Shown in pieces: positions 35,410-45,479 of a stretch of DNA of 64,000 nucleotides. Both the position numbers and the translations under genes were made by a program. This DNA comes from DAOSXA01 sp964526835. GTDB taxonomy: Bacteria; Zixibacteria; MSB-5A5; GN15; FEB-12. Every line of letters starts with the position of its first letter. Position 1 is the stretch's first letter. The notes below the pieces were generated by a model. That model worked only from the letters and a program-made list of their open reading frames with translations. It was not told the origin of the DNA and did no database searches. Location of the stretch: NCBI GenBank assembly GCA_964526835.1, contig CAZGMK010000014.1:13554-77553 (forward strand). Direction: 5' to 3'.

Positions 35410-38400
35410 TCAATCCTTCGCACCAACCTCCCCCAGCACCTCACTGAGTGCCCGGCTGAATTCCTCCGTTTTGTAGGGCTTCGCGATACAGCCGACAAAA
35501 CCGTGCTCATCGAATCGTGACATGATCGGATCGTTGTAGTACCCGCTTGAGACAATCGTCTTAATCCCGGGATCAATGCGCTTGAGTTCCCTGTGTATCT
35601 CTACACCACCCATACCGCCGGGGATAGTCAGATCGATAATGGCGGCGGCGAATGGCTCCCCGCCCGAGTAAGCCTCCCAGGCCAGCCCTATGGCATCGGA
35701 ACCGTTGGCAGCGGTAGCCGGTTCGTAGCCCAGGCGCGTGAGCAGATGGGCGGCCAGATCCAGCACGGAGCTCTCATCATCGACAACCAGAATCCGGCCG
35801 CTACCCCTGACCAGCTCCGTCTTCGGCTGTCGATTGCTTTCCAGCTCTGCGGCCGATGCCGGGATGTACACGCTGAAGGTAGTCCCCTGGTCGGGCTGTG
35901 AAGAGACGTTGATGTGTCCGCCATGCCGTTTGACTATGGAGTAGCAGCTGGTCAGGCCGAGTCCGTTGCCCTTGTCTTTGGTGGTGAAGAACGGATCGAA
36001 GATCCTTGCCAGCATCTCCTCCTGAATGCCGATACCGGTATCACTTACCGTAACCAGCACATAGTTGCCGGATCGCAGGGGCAAAGCAGACGGAGCAACG
36101 ACTGGCACGTTTGTACCCCGGATGGTCACCACTCCGCCCTGGGGCATGGCTTGCGCCGCATTGATAACAAGGTTTCCGATGACCTGGCTGAATTGACCCG
36201 GATCGACTTGCGCCTGCCAGAGGTCATCGGCGAACTCAAACTCGCAGCGCGAATTGGAGCCTCGCAGAGTGAAAGTCGCAGATTCGCTGATCAAGTCTTT
36301 GATGTCGGTCGACTTCGTAACCGGGGAACCACCTTTCGCAAAGGTCAGAAGCTGCTGGGTCAGGTTGCGGGCTCGCTCCGAAGCGTGCTCCGCATCCGAC
36401 AACATCGAACTAACCTCGCTGTCTTCGGGCAATTCCATGCGGGCCAGCGAGATATTTCCGAGGATGGCAACCAGGATATTGTTGAAATCGTGCGCTATAC
36501 CACCGGCGAGAACCCCTATCGATTCGAGCTTCTCGGCCTTGGCCAGCTCCTCTTCCATGCTGAGACGGTCGGTGATATCTTCAAGTATCAGAGTTGCGGC
36601 CACCGGCTTATTGCCACCACTGCGAATCGGTGAGGCTACCTCCCGGATTTCCCTGGCTCCGCGTGCGGTCTCTATCGTAGTGATGCGTTCCTGTACCGTT
36701 CCTTCCCTGAGGGTCTGCTGGACACAGCAGCCCGGACAGACTCCATCCTTCGCCGGCGTACACAGTAACTCAAAGCACTTTGCGTGGCCTTCCACCTCAA
36801 TGCCCGGGAACCACTCACGGAACTGCCGGTTGATCGAGACCATCCGCATATCTTTATCTATCAGGGCCACGCCCACCTGCATGTTCTCGACGAGGCTTCG
36901 GTAGCGGTCCTCGCTCTCCCTCAGCGCCTGCTTGGCCTTCTTGCGGTCCGTGATATCACGGCAGGTGCCCATGTAACCCGTGAGCTCTCCGTTGGCATCG
37001 AGCAGCGGAGTCGCGTTGGTTTCGAAAATCACCGGCCGACCGTCCCTGGCCTGCATCGTATCCTCGAGCCCGTATATTCTCTTCTTTCCGGCCACCGCCT
37101 CAGAGAATATGGCAGCGATTCTCGATGCTTCTTCGCCGCTCATGAAGTCGAACGGTGTCTTCCCGACTATCTCCGAAGGTTCATAGCCCATGATTGTCTC
37201 TACCTGCGGACTGACATAGGTGTAAGCTCCGTTCTTGTCCACCTGCCAGATCCAGTCGACAACATTCTCCACGAGGCCCCGGAACTTTCGCTCGCTCTCC
37301 CTCAACGCCTGCTCGCCCTTCTTGCGGTCGCTTACATCCTCCACAAACGCCAAAAAGCGGTCTGGTGCGACTGCGACCGCGGATACCGACCAGTAACGCT
37401 TCTCTCCGTCTCGCCTGATGAAAGCATACTCCCCGGTAGCAGATCCTTCTTCGACAACACGCCGGAAATGACGCAGGCCCTCCTCGCGAGCGTCAGGAGC
37501 GAGCATCTCTCCTATTCTCATTCTCAGCAGTTCTTCCCTGCTATGTCCCGTGATTCGAATCGCCGCCGGGTTGGTATCAATGTACCGCCCCTCTTCATCA
37601 GCGACAAACACACCGTAAGGTGCATTCTCTACATAGCCACGCCACTTCTCCTCGCTTTCTCGCAGAGCTCGCTCGGCCCGTTTCTCTTCGGTGACATCCC
37701 GGCCGTATTCGATCAGGCTCTCGACCTTGCCGTCAACGCCAAACACTGGGTACCCCCGCAGATGGAACCAGCGACCGTCGGGCGTCTGCATCTCCAGCTC
37801 GTGCGCCTCGCCGGTGTCGCGCGCCTTGAGAACCGGGCAGTTCTCGCACGGCTCTGAGCGATTCTGCCACAGCTCATAGCAATGACGGCCGATTATCTCC
37901 TTCCGAGAGAGGCCAACCGAGTCGCCGCTGGCCTTGTTTCCCCAGAGGATCTGCAAGTCCCGATCGAGATGGGCAAACATCTCCCAGCTCGAATCCAGTA
38001 TCAGTGATTTTTCAGCCTCCGACTGCTGCAACTGCTCGATCAACATGAAGTGTCCGACCGCGGCAGCCAGCGAGCCGGCCAAACGTTCGAACAAGTCGAC
38101 CAATTCGGGTGTGAACCGCTCCCTGCGGTGATCGTTCATCTGCAGCAATCCGAACGTCTCGCCACCGCTCCTGAGAGGAAACAGTCCGACCGACTCATAG
38201 CCCTCGCCGTTGCAACGGTTACGGGTGCGCGCTTGTCGATCCTCCTCGGATGTACTTCCAAGCAGTTCCGTCGTGCTGTTAGACCAGAAACTGCCATGCT
38301 CCGTGAAGAAAGGCAGGTCGGAGTTGAAGCGTCCGCGTATGATATTTCCGCACATGCACTCGAGCACCGGGTTGCCGAGCCTGTCACGGCGCACCTGCCC

Positions 38401-40197
38401 GTCCGGGTTCCTCACGCATAGCGAGGTCTCCGCCTGAACGAACTCCTCAGCGAATCCCCGAGTCTCGAAATAGGGGAAATCATCTCCGGACCGCAGGCGA
38501 ATACCGACAGCTTCAAAATCGAATCTTCTGCTGAGGGACTCCACTGCGGACTTGATCAACTCGCGTAGCGATGATGAATTGCTGCCTATCTGGAGCAGGT
38601 GGAGCATCGCTTCGCGCTCTTCCGACAGCCGGCGCTGGTCAGTGATATCGGAGCCGCAAATCGCTATGCGGGTTACCTTGCCACCCTCGTCGAATATCGG
38701 CGAGACCGTGTTGACGATGGTCCGGCCGAAGCGCTCATCGACGAAACGAACCGGGCGCCCGGTGTCAACAACCTCGCTGACCTTCGCACGTCTCAGCCTG
38801 GCCACTTCCGGCCCGATCATGTCGTAGGCATTGGATCCGATCAGTTCCTCGCGGCTTTGCCCGAATACACGCTCCACGACCTGATTGCACTCGATAATCG
38901 TATCGTCAGGATCAATCAGCAACATCGAATCAGGGGATGCATCGATGAGCGTACGCAGGCCGGCCCGGTTGTCGCTTAGTTCCTGCACTGCCTGCTTTCG
39001 TCGCGTGATATCGCGGGCCAGCCCCACCATCGCGGGGTGACCGCCGATGTCGATCCGGTTGATTTTTATCTCGGCCGGGTACGTGCTGCCATCCTTGCGA
39101 CGGTGCTCGGCCTCTATGGTCACCGATTCTCCCGGCTGCAGTGAGAACCAAAAACGCTTCTGGTCGTCGCGCGAGACCGACCCTGAGTCGATATCGGCTA
39201 CCGACAAGCCGAGCAACTCCTCCCGAGTGTAACCAGTATTCTCGCAGGCGAGCTTGTTGACCATTATGAGGTTACCATCAAGGTCATGCGCAAATACAGC
39301 GTCGGCCAGATTCTCGACCAGCGCTTCGAAGTTGGCCTTGCTGTGGGCCAGGGCCCAGGCTGTCTCCTTGTAATCGGTAATGTCGTAGTGCACGCCGACA
39401 CACTTGATCGGCCGGCCGGTCTCATCGAAGACAAACCGTGATCCCGACCGCAGATGACGAAGGCGGCCATCAGGACGAACGATGCGGAATTCCATCGCCC
39501 GGGTTTCTTTTCGCTCGACCATCTCTGCCACTTCACGCCGGACACGATCGCGGTCCTCGGGATGGATAATGTCCATCATGGTCTGCGACAGATTCCCCGC
39601 GAAGTTGTCGATATTGAGGCCTGCGATCGCGTACATATTCCGGGACCATGTCAGACTGTCGTCGCGGAGATCCCAGACATAGGAGCCGAGTCCGGCCAGC
39701 TCCTGCGCCTCGTTGAGCGTCTTTTCCGAAGTCTCCAGTAACTGCTGCGCATCCAGAAGCCCGCTCAGATCATGTACGATGACAACGATAGACTCCCGCC
39801 CGCTGATGGTTGTGCGCAGGGCCATGACCTCGGCATTGAAGACCGACTGATCTCTACGGAGCAGCTTCAAACGCAGATGAGACTGCGAGGGTTTCGACTT
39901 GCGAACAAGTTCCACTTCCGGCATGCTGGCCGGATGCACCAGCTGTTCGACCCGGACCCCCGGCCATTCATCATGTTTGTAGCCGAACAATTCGCAGGCG
40001 GCGGGGTTAGCCTCCCGAATCCTGCCGTCGTCATCCTCTACTATCGTGGCATCCAGCGAGGCCCGGAAAATGTCCCGGTAACGCGTCGAGCTCGAATCGG
40101 ACCGTTCGGTCCTGGCGGCAGCTAGCTCATCCTGCATCTGCCCTATCAGCCGAATGAGCTGGTCTTTGGTCATCGACCGCAGGCTATTTGATGCCAT
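35410..40197 (-). CDS. Multi-PAS/GAF hybrid histidine kinase
   Basis: About 1595 residues from ATG 40197 (AGAGG 6 bases upstream); the frame opens 73 codons earlier without a ribosome site. Eight PAS-type units can be counted. Four precede a GAF domain whose cysteines (ECMCGNIIRG, RNRCNGEGYESVG) are conserved in a known GAF subtype, and four follow it. Two later PAS units carry CENCPV and CPGCC cysteine clusters. Then come the HisKA domain (GGIAHDFNNIL, phosphorylated His), the ATPase domain (DTGIGIQEEM, GNGLGLTSCYSI) and a receiver with Asp in AAIIDLTIPGGMGG. There is no membrane segment, so it is a cytoplasmic sensor. No DNA-binding partner is adjacent. Confidence 0.92.
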   Translation of the reverse strand: MASNSLRSMTKDQLIRLIGQMQDELAAARTERSDSSSTRYRDIFRASLDATIVEDDDGRIREANPAACELFGYKHDEWPGVRVEQLVHPASMPEVELVRKSKPSQSHLRLKLLRRDQSVFNAEVMALRTTISGRESIVVIVHDLSGLLDAQQLLETSEKTLNEAQELAGLGSYVWDLRDDSLTWSRNMYAIAGLNIDNFAGNLSQTMMDIIHPEDRDRVRREVAEMVERKETRAMEFRIVRPDGRLRHLRSGSRFVFDETGRPIKCVGVHYDITDYKETAWALAHSKANFEALVENLADAVFAHDLDGNLIMVNKLACENTGYTREELLGLSVADIDSGSVSRDDQKRFWFSLQPGESVTIEAEHRRKDGSTYPAEIKINRIDIGGHPAMVGLARDITRRKQAVQELSDNRAGLRTLIDASPDSMLLIDPDDTIIECNQVVERVFGQSREELIGSNAYDMIGPEVARLRRAKVSEVVDTGRPVRFVDERFGRTIVNTVSPIFDEGGKVTRIAICGSDITDQRRLSEEREAMLHLLQIGSNSSSLRELIKSAVESLSRRFDFEAVGIRLRSGDDFPYFETRGFAEEFVQAETSLCVRNPDGQVRRDRLGNPVLECMCGNIIRGRFNSDLPFFTEHGSFWSNSTTELLGSTSEEDRQARTRNRCNGEGYESVGLFPLRSGGETFGLLQMNDHRRERFTPELVDLFERLAGSLAAAVGHFMLIEQLQQSEAEKSLILDSSWEMFAHLDRDLQILWGNKASGDSVGLSRKEIIGRHCYELWQNRSEPCENCPVLKARDTGEAHELEMQTPDGRWFHLRGYPVFGVDGKVESLIEYGRDVTEEKRAERALRESEEKWRGYVENAPYGVFVADEEGRYIDTNPAAIRITGHSREELLRMRIGEMLAPDAREEGLRHFRRVVEEGSATGEYAFIRRDGEKRYWSVSAVAVAPDRFLAFVEDVSDRKKGEQALRESERKFRGLVENVVDWIWQVDKNGAYTYVSPQVETIMGYEPSEIVGKTPFDFMSGEEASRIAAIFSEAVAGKKRIYGLEDTMQARDGRPVIFETNATPLLDANGELTGYMGTCRDITDRKKAKQALRESEDRYRSLVENMQVGVALIDKDMRMVSINRQFREWFPGIEVEGHAKCFELLCTPAKDGVCPGCCVQQTLREGTVQERITTIETARGAREIREVASPIRSGGNKPVAATLILEDITDRLSMEEELAKAEKLESIGVLAGGIAHDFNNILVAILGNISLARMELPEDSEVSSMLSDAEHASERARNLTQQLLTFAKGGSPVTKSTDIKDLISESATFTLRGSNSRCEFEFADDLWQAQVDPGQFSQVIGNLVINAAQAMPQGGVVTIRGTNVPVVAPSALPLRSGNYVLVTVSDTGIGIQEEMLARIFDPFFTTKDKGNGLGLTSCYSIVKRHGGHINVSSQPDQGTTFSVYIPASAAELESNRQPKTELVRGSGRILVVDDESSVLDLAAHLLTRLGYEPATAANGSDAIGLAWEAYSGGEPFAAAIIDLTIPGGMGGVEIHRELKRIDPGIKTIVSSGYYNDPIMSRFDEHGFVGCIAKPYKTEEFSRALSEVLGEVGAKD

Positions 40198-40522
40198 TAA
40201 TGGCCTCTGTCTGTGGCCCCGATGATTCGAGCGGTCGCCGGTCAAAGATGTGTGTCGGGCGCCCGTGTGTGTCAGTGTGGTCCGGTCACTGATAACATCC
40301 TCTATGTGCCCCGGTCTGTCAACATTTAACCCGACGTTATCGGGTGGGTTTTGCGAGCGCCGGGTCGCGGCAGTTAATTCTTGGCCGCACGCCAGGTCAC
40401 CCCCGCCACCCCTCAAGCCACTCCTCGGCCGCCGGCCGGCTCCGGGCTGACCTCATTGAGGCCGTTTCAGGGGGCCCGGACCACACGGGGCCGGATTTAC
40501 CACAATAATGCCAAAGGAACCC
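40198..40522. other. Divergent intergenic region
   Basis: About 325 bases between the kinase and the sigma-factor promoter. It is GC-rich with several short GGCCGCCGGCCGG-like palindromes. No gene or clear kinase promoter was recognised. Confidence 0.4.
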
Positions 40523-40552
40523 TTGCCTTTTGGTCATGTTTGAAACTATAAT
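40523..40552 (+). promoter_or_regulatory. Probable sigma70 promoter of the ECF sigma gene
   Basis: TTGCCT (40523-40528) and a perfect TATAAT (40547-40552) are 18 bases apart. The expected transcript starts near 40559, giving a 28-base leader. Confidence 0.55.
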
Positions 40553-40586
40553 AGGCTGAGTCGGTACATATTGTAGGATATAGAAC

Positions 40587-41213
40587 ATGGCTGCCGAAAG
40601 TAACGATCAAGAGAAGCCGGACATCACCGACGGCCGCGATGAGGCTCGGACCAAAGAGCTGGTAGAGCAAATCAAGCACGGTAACAAGTGTGCTTTTACC
40701 GAGCTGGTACGACGATATCGTAACCAGGTTGCGGCGCTGGCCTATCGGACTGTCGGAGACTACGACGAAGCCGCCGACATAACGCAGATCGTGTTCATCA
40801 AGGTAAGTCGAAACATCTGGCGCTATGATCCGCGGCGCAAGTTCTACACGTGGCTGTACCGAATCACCGTCAATGCCTGCATCGACCATCTGCGCAAACA
40901 CCGACGCCACCAGCATGAACCTCTGGAGAACTTCGGTGATTTGCTGGAGAGCGGCGCGGAGGCGCCGGATGATTCCTACAGGCGCCAGCAGATCGACCGA
41001 CATATCCGGGAGGCCTCGTTGACGCTCAACGAAAAACAGCGGTCGGCGTTCCTCCTTCGCGACGTTGAAGGCTGCAAGCTGGGCGATGTGGCCGATATCA
41101 TGGATATGCCCGAGGCGACTGTTCGCTGGTATCTTCATCGCGCCCGCAACAAGGTCCGCCGGGAACTAACCAAGCGCTGTCCGCACTTGCTGATAGCCCT
41201 GGGGCTCAAGTAG
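40587..41213 (+). CDS. ECF-type RNA polymerase sigma factor
   Basis: 208 residues. Region 2 covers about residues 25-100 (FTELVRRYRNQVAALAYRTV, DITQIVFIKV, FYTWLYRITVNACIDHLRKH). Region 4 covers about 135-190 (LTLNEKQRSAFLLRDVEGCK, then MPEATVRWYLHRARNKVRRE). It resembles the RpoE/SigW type. No anti-sigma gene follows. Instead a copper-type P-ATPase starts 53 bases later on the same strand, so the two may be co-transcribed. A link to metal stress is an inference from position only. Confidence 0.92.
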   Translation: MAAESNDQEKPDITDGRDEARTKELVEQIKHGNKCAFTELVRRYRNQVAALAYRTVGDYDEAADITQIVFIKVSRNIWRYDPRRKFYTWLYRITVNACIDHLRKHRRHQHEPLENFGDLLESGAEAPDDSYRRQQIDRHIREASLTLNEKQRSAFLLRDVEGCKLGDVADIMDMPEATVRWYLHRARNKVRRELTKRCPHLLIALGLK

Positions 41214-41266
41214 ACCTTGCCGAATTGGCATTGATTGTCAGGGGACCCGTAGCATATATTATAGCA

Positions 41267-43501
41267 ATGGCGGATCAGGCTAAACTCAATCTGCAAGTCG
41301 ACGGCATGCACTGCGCCGGTTGCGTGGCCGGCATAGAGAAGGGCCTAAAGCGCCTGGCGGGTGTCTCCGATGCCCGGGTCAATCTGGCGACTCGTTCGGC
41401 GGCCGTCACTTACAATCCGGAAGATGTCGACACCGATCAGATACTGCGGCAGATCAGGTCTTTGGGTTACCAGGCTCGTGCAGCGACGCCGAATCTGATC
41501 GATGCCGGTCGTCGCGAAGCGAACGAAGCCCTGTTTCGTTTCCGGCTTGCGGTCATCCTGGCTCTTCCGCTGATGCTGCTGGCCATGTGGCCGATGTGGT
41601 CTGACGAGCCCCTCATAAGCCCTGTCACTGACGTAGTTGCTCAGGCCGCCCTGGCGGGTCTGTTGTTGTTTGTCGCCGGCCGCTCCATCCTGGCCGACGC
41701 CGCCCGGCAGACTCGGCATTTCCGGGCCAACATGAACAGCCTGATAGCTCTGGGTTCTCTGACTGCATTTTTCTGGAGCGTTTATATTCTCATTTCCGGT
41801 TGGCCGACTCCGACGACTGCAGAGTTGTATTTCGAGTCGGCCGGGATGATCATCGCCCTGATTCTGCTGGGCCGATATCTGGAGGCTCGCGCCCGGGGCC
41901 AGGCCGGCGATGCAGTTTCCGAGTTGATCAGACTGCAACCGTCGAGGGCGACGATCATAGTGAATGGCTCTCCGAGCGAGGTCGAGTCCTCTTCCATTAT
42001 GGCCGGCATGGAAATCCTGGTGAAGCCCGGACAGCGGCTCCCCTGTGATGGGCGCATCATGGAGGGACATCCATCCATCGACCAGTCTCTGCTGACCGGC
42101 GAGTCGGTGCCGATTCCCAGACAGCCCGGCGATACGGTTATCGGGGGCTCCCTGAACACCAATATACCGTTCCGCTACAAGGCAACTGCAGGCGTAGCCG
42201 ACAGCTATCTGAGTCAGATGGTCCATCTTGTGGCCGAGGCCCAGTCGCGCAAGGCCCCGGTGCAGCGATTGGCCGACAAGGTCGCGGGAGTTTTTGTACC
42301 GGTGGTCTTGCTGATCGCCGTTGTCACCGGTCTGGCCTGGCATTTCCTGGCTCCTGGCAGCCCATTGTTGGTCAAGAGTGTGGTATCGGTGCTGATCATT
42401 GCCTGCCCCTGCGCCTTGGGCCTGGCAACGCCCACTGCCATTCTGGCCGGAAGCGGCCGCGCCGCTCGTGATGGGATAGTGGTACGCGGGGGGGACATCC
42501 TTGAGAATCTGACCCGGGTCGACACGGCGATAATCGACAAGACCGGCACGCTCACCCACGGGCGCCTTGAGGTAGCCGAGATCATTGCCCTAGGCGAGGT
42601 GAGCCGCATGGAACTGGTCAGGCTGGTCGGTTCGGCGGAGATCTCCAGCGAGCATCCGCTCGGGCAGGCTATTGTCAACCATATGCAGGAGAATCAGATA
42701 GACCCGGTCTCGGTCAGGGAAATCGAAGCCACTCCGGGCATGGGTTTGCGTGGGCAGGTGGGTTCGCAGACGCTTCTGGTGGGTAATCGGGCGCTGATGA
42801 AAACACACAAGATCGACATCGAGCCGGCGCTGGAACGGGCACGTCAGGAGATGGACAAGGGGCGAACAGTTGTTCTTGCGGCCCTTGACGGCAAGCTGAT
42901 CGGAATCATCGCCCTGGCGGATCGGCTTCGCAGCGAGGGCCGCGACGTGATTGCCTGGATGGCGGAGAAGTTCAAACGCGTTGTGATGATATCCGGTGAC
43001 ACCTACCAGACAACCCGCGGAGTCGCTCACTCTTTGGAGCTGGAGCATTTCGAAGCCGAGGTCAAGCCTGACCAGAAGCAACTGGTCGTGGAGGCATATC
43101 GCAAGGCAGGTTACCGGACGGTGATGGTCGGCGACGGGGTCAACGATGCGCCGGCCCTGGCGGCGGCCGATGTCGGCATCGCCGTCGGCTCAGGTACCGA
43201 TGTGGCCATTCAGTCGGCCGGGGTCGTTATCTACGGCGATGACCTGAATATCCTCAGAAAGGTCTTTTCGGTTGCCGAGGCCACCATGAAGGTCATCAAA
43301 CAGAATCTCTTCTGGGCCTTTTTCTATAATGTCCTGGCTATCCCGGTCGCCGCGGGAGTCCTGTATCCGATGGCCGGTTTGACCCTGTCGCCGATGATCG
43401 CCGCCACAGCCATGGCCTTCAGTTCGGTTTTCGTGGTGGCGAACTCCCTTCGTCTGAGCCGTTTCCAGACGGATCCCGTCCGCCCTCCAGAGGCCTCCTG
43501 A
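41267..43501 (+). CDS. copA: CopA-type copper-translocating P1B ATPase
   Basis: About 744 residues from ATG 41267; the frame opens 14 codons earlier. One N-terminal heavy-metal domain carries GMHCAGC. Membrane helices follow, with the phosphatase loop LTGES, the ion-binding CPCALGLATP, phosphorylation site DKTGTLT, SEHPLG nucleotide-binding motif and GDGVNDAPAL hinge. CPC together with a CxxC metal domain is typical of Cu(I) exporters (P1B-1). A weak TTGATT/TATATT pair (41231-41260, 18-base gap) just before the ATG could give a leaderless transcript, but read-through from the sigma gene is more likely. Confidence 0.93.
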   Translation: MADQAKLNLQVDGMHCAGCVAGIEKGLKRLAGVSDARVNLATRSAAVTYNPEDVDTDQILRQIRSLGYQARAATPNLIDAGRREANEALFRFRLAVILALPLMLLAMWPMWSDEPLISPVTDVVAQAALAGLLLFVAGRSILADAARQTRHFRANMNSLIALGSLTAFFWSVYILISGWPTPTTAELYFESAGMIIALILLGRYLEARARGQAGDAVSELIRLQPSRATIIVNGSPSEVESSSIMAGMEILVKPGQRLPCDGRIMEGHPSIDQSLLTGESVPIPRQPGDTVIGGSLNTNIPFRYKATAGVADSYLSQMVHLVAEAQSRKAPVQRLADKVAGVFVPVVLLIAVVTGLAWHFLAPGSPLLVKSVVSVLIIACPCALGLATPTAILAGSGRAARDGIVVRGGDILENLTRVDTAIIDKTGTLTHGRLEVAEIIALGEVSRMELVRLVGSAEISSEHPLGQAIVNHMQENQIDPVSVREIEATPGMGLRGQVGSQTLLVGNRALMKTHKIDIEPALERARQEMDKGRTVVLAALDGKLIGIIALADRLRSEGRDVIAWMAEKFKRVVMISGDTYQTTRGVAHSLELEHFEAEVKPDQKQLVVEAYRKAGYRTVMVGDGVNDAPALAAADVGIAVGSGTDVAIQSAGVVIYGDDLNILRKVFSVAEATMKVIKQNLFWAFFYNVLAIPVAAGVLYPMAGLTLSPMIAATAMAFSSVFVVANSLRLSRFQTDPVRPPEAS

Positions 43502-43655
43502 TTGATTCTTGCTCACTGAGTACCAGCCAGACAGGTGTTCCCGGCGGTGGCCGAATTGCCGCCGCAGCTCCTAACGGATTGCGCCGGGTAGCCGATAAGA
43601 GTTAGAGACCCGGTTGTGTGAATCGTGAAGGGAAATACTCAGAGCGGGCCGGCTA

Positions 43656-44411
43656 ATGGAAAACACGCTGAAAGAAAAAAACGGGGCTGAGCAGTTAACA
43701 TTCGATCAATCCGATCCCGCTGATCGCTGGCTGGAGATATTCTCGGTTCTGGTGCACGACATCGAGTCGCCACTGGCTTCCATGAAGTACCTTCTGCGAC
43801 TACTGGAGGAGGGCCGCCTCGATCAAAAGAAACCACTGCATCAGAAGCTGATATCTTCAACCGGCGTGGCCGTGAGTCGGGCCGAGTCCATAATCTACGA
43901 CATTATGGCAATCGCCCGCAGCGGACGGGCCGGTCTGCCGGTTAATCTCAAGACCATCATTCCCGACGAGATTATCGACGAGACCATTCTGCTGGCCTCG
44001 GGTTCGGCCTCCGAACGCAAAATCAGAGTTGTCAGAGCCGGCAGTCCTTCGCCCATAGAAGTTATAGCCGATCCGACTCTGTTGCGCCGGACATTAGACA
44101 ACCTGTTATTTAACGCTATCCGGCACAGTCCATCCGGAGGTGAGATACGGCTCTATACCAGTGAAGAACCGAACTCACTGTTCATTCACGTCAAGGACTC
44201 CGGGCCGGGCCTTGACGATGTCGATCCGGAACTGCTGTTCGAGAAGTATGGCCAGGCAAGACTGCGCGTGGAGGGGCGTCACCGCGGAGTGGGGCTGGGC
44301 CTCTACTTCTGCAAGCTGGCCGCAACCGGGATGGGCGGCACGATTGTAGCCGACGACCACCCCGAGGGCGGCGCGGTGTTCTCGATCAAGCTGAGAAAAG
44401 CCAAGGAGTGA
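43656..44411 (+). CDS. Soluble sensor histidine kinase
   Basis: 251 residues with no membrane segment and almost no sensor domain. The phospho-acceptor region is LVHDIESPLASMKYL (His near 33). The ATPase domain has DNLLFNAIRHSPSGG (N box), VKDSGPGLDD (G1) and RGVGLGLYFCKLAA (G2). The next gene, 4 bases on, is a CheV protein containing a receiver. I infer that this kinase phosphorylates that receiver. No methyl-accepting protein or CheA is encoded nearby. Confidence 0.85.
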   Translation: MENTLKEKNGAEQLTFDQSDPADRWLEIFSVLVHDIESPLASMKYLLRLLEEGRLDQKKPLHQKLISSTGVAVSRAESIIYDIMAIARSGRAGLPVNLKTIIPDEIIDETILLASGSASERKIRVVRAGSPSPIEVIADPTLLRRTLDNLLFNAIRHSPSGGEIRLYTSEEPNSLFIHVKDSGPGLDDVDPELLFEKYGQARLRVEGRHRGVGLGLYFCKLAATGMGGTIVADDHPEGGAVFSIKLRKAKE

Positions 44412-44415
44412 TTCA

Positions 44416-45381
44416 ATGAAGAAGAAGCTCGATGCCGAATCGTACCTGAAGTCCGGTTCCAACGAAGTACGCATACTGGAGTACCAGGCGTGCGGCCACT
44501 CGTTTGGCATCAACATACTGAAGGTAAACAAGATCGTGAGTGATCTCGTTGATTTCATCTCGGTGCCGGAAACTCATCGGGCCGTCAAAGGCATGTTCAA
44601 GGATATGAACCGCCTGGTGCCGGTCATTGACCTGCCGGCCTTCCTGGGCCTGGCCACAACCGAAGAGTCGAACAGGCAGAAGGTGGTCGTGACCGAGTTT
44701 TTCGGAATCCTGACCGGCTTCTGGGTGGATCGAATCGATTGGATTCATCACTTCAAATGGGCCGACGTCATTGACCCCGAGCAGATTTTCGGCCACATCG
44801 ACCAGCGCTACGTCATCGGTATCGTCAAACCGACCGAAGAGCGCATGGTCCAGCTTCTGGACTACGAAACGATCCTGCTGGATCTCTGCCCTCACCTTCA
44901 AACCGCCGACCTGGAAACGAAGGCCGGTATCGAGGCCGACTTCACGGGCAAGTGTATCCTGGTTGCGGAGGACTCTCCCGCGGTCCGGGCTATGCTGGTC
45001 AACGAGTTCTCCGATAAGGGCGCCAGAGTGATCGAGGCCGGCGATGGGCAGCAAGCCTGGGATGCTTTCCAGCAAACGGAACACTTCGACCTGGTTATCT
45101 GCGATGTCGAGATGCCGCAGATGGATGGCCTGGCCGTAACGCTCAATATCCGGCAGTCCGAGCGCTCTGAAACCCCGGTGATTGTCTACTCATCAATCGG
45201 CGATATCGGTATGAAGGCACGCGCCAAATTCCTGAAGGCAGACGCCCATATCACTAAACTGAATATGGACAAGCTCATGATCAGCGCCGACAAGCTTATG
45301 CGCGGGGAGAAGCTCGAGCCTGAGGAAACAGCAGACCAGCAGCCCGAAAGGGACATCGAATCGACAGTGCCTATAGACTAG
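44416..45381 (+). CDS. cheV: CheV (CheW plus receiver) protein
   Basis: 321 residues. The N-terminal CheW domain (about 15-160: ILEYQACGHSFGINILKVNK, LVPVIDLPAFLGL) is followed by a receiver (about 175-300: CILVAEDSPAVRAMLVNEF, phosphorylation Asp in DLVICDVEMPQMDGLA, Lys in ADAHITKLNMDKL). CheV couples chemoreceptors to CheA and adapts by phosphorylation. Here it is paired with a small soluble kinase rather than a chemotaxis operon. A Glu/Pro-rich tail ends the protein. Confidence 0.92.
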   Translation: MKKKLDAESYLKSGSNEVRILEYQACGHSFGINILKVNKIVSDLVDFISVPETHRAVKGMFKDMNRLVPVIDLPAFLGLATTEESNRQKVVVTEFFGILTGFWVDRIDWIHHFKWADVIDPEQIFGHIDQRYVIGIVKPTEERMVQLLDYETILLDLCPHLQTADLETKAGIEADFTGKCILVAEDSPAVRAMLVNEFSDKGARVIEAGDGQQAWDAFQQTEHFDLVICDVEMPQMDGLAVTLNIRQSERSETPVIVYSSIGDIGMKARAKFLKADAHITKLNMDKLMISADKLMRGEKLEPEETADQQPERDIESTVPID

Positions 45382-45439
45382 ACCAATCTGCGAAACAGAC
45401 GACACATCGAAGAGATTACTGCAGGAAGTGGCGACACTG

Positions 45440-45456
45440 CGCGACGAGACGTCGCG
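45440..45456. terminator. Small hairpin between convergent genes
   Basis: A perfect 7-bp stem (CGCGACG / CGTCGCG) with loop AGA lies between the cheV stop and the stop of the next minus-strand gene. No T-run is present, so efficiency is doubtful. Confidence 0.3.
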
Positions 45457-45479
45457 TCGGCTGTCTTGACTGTCAGGGG

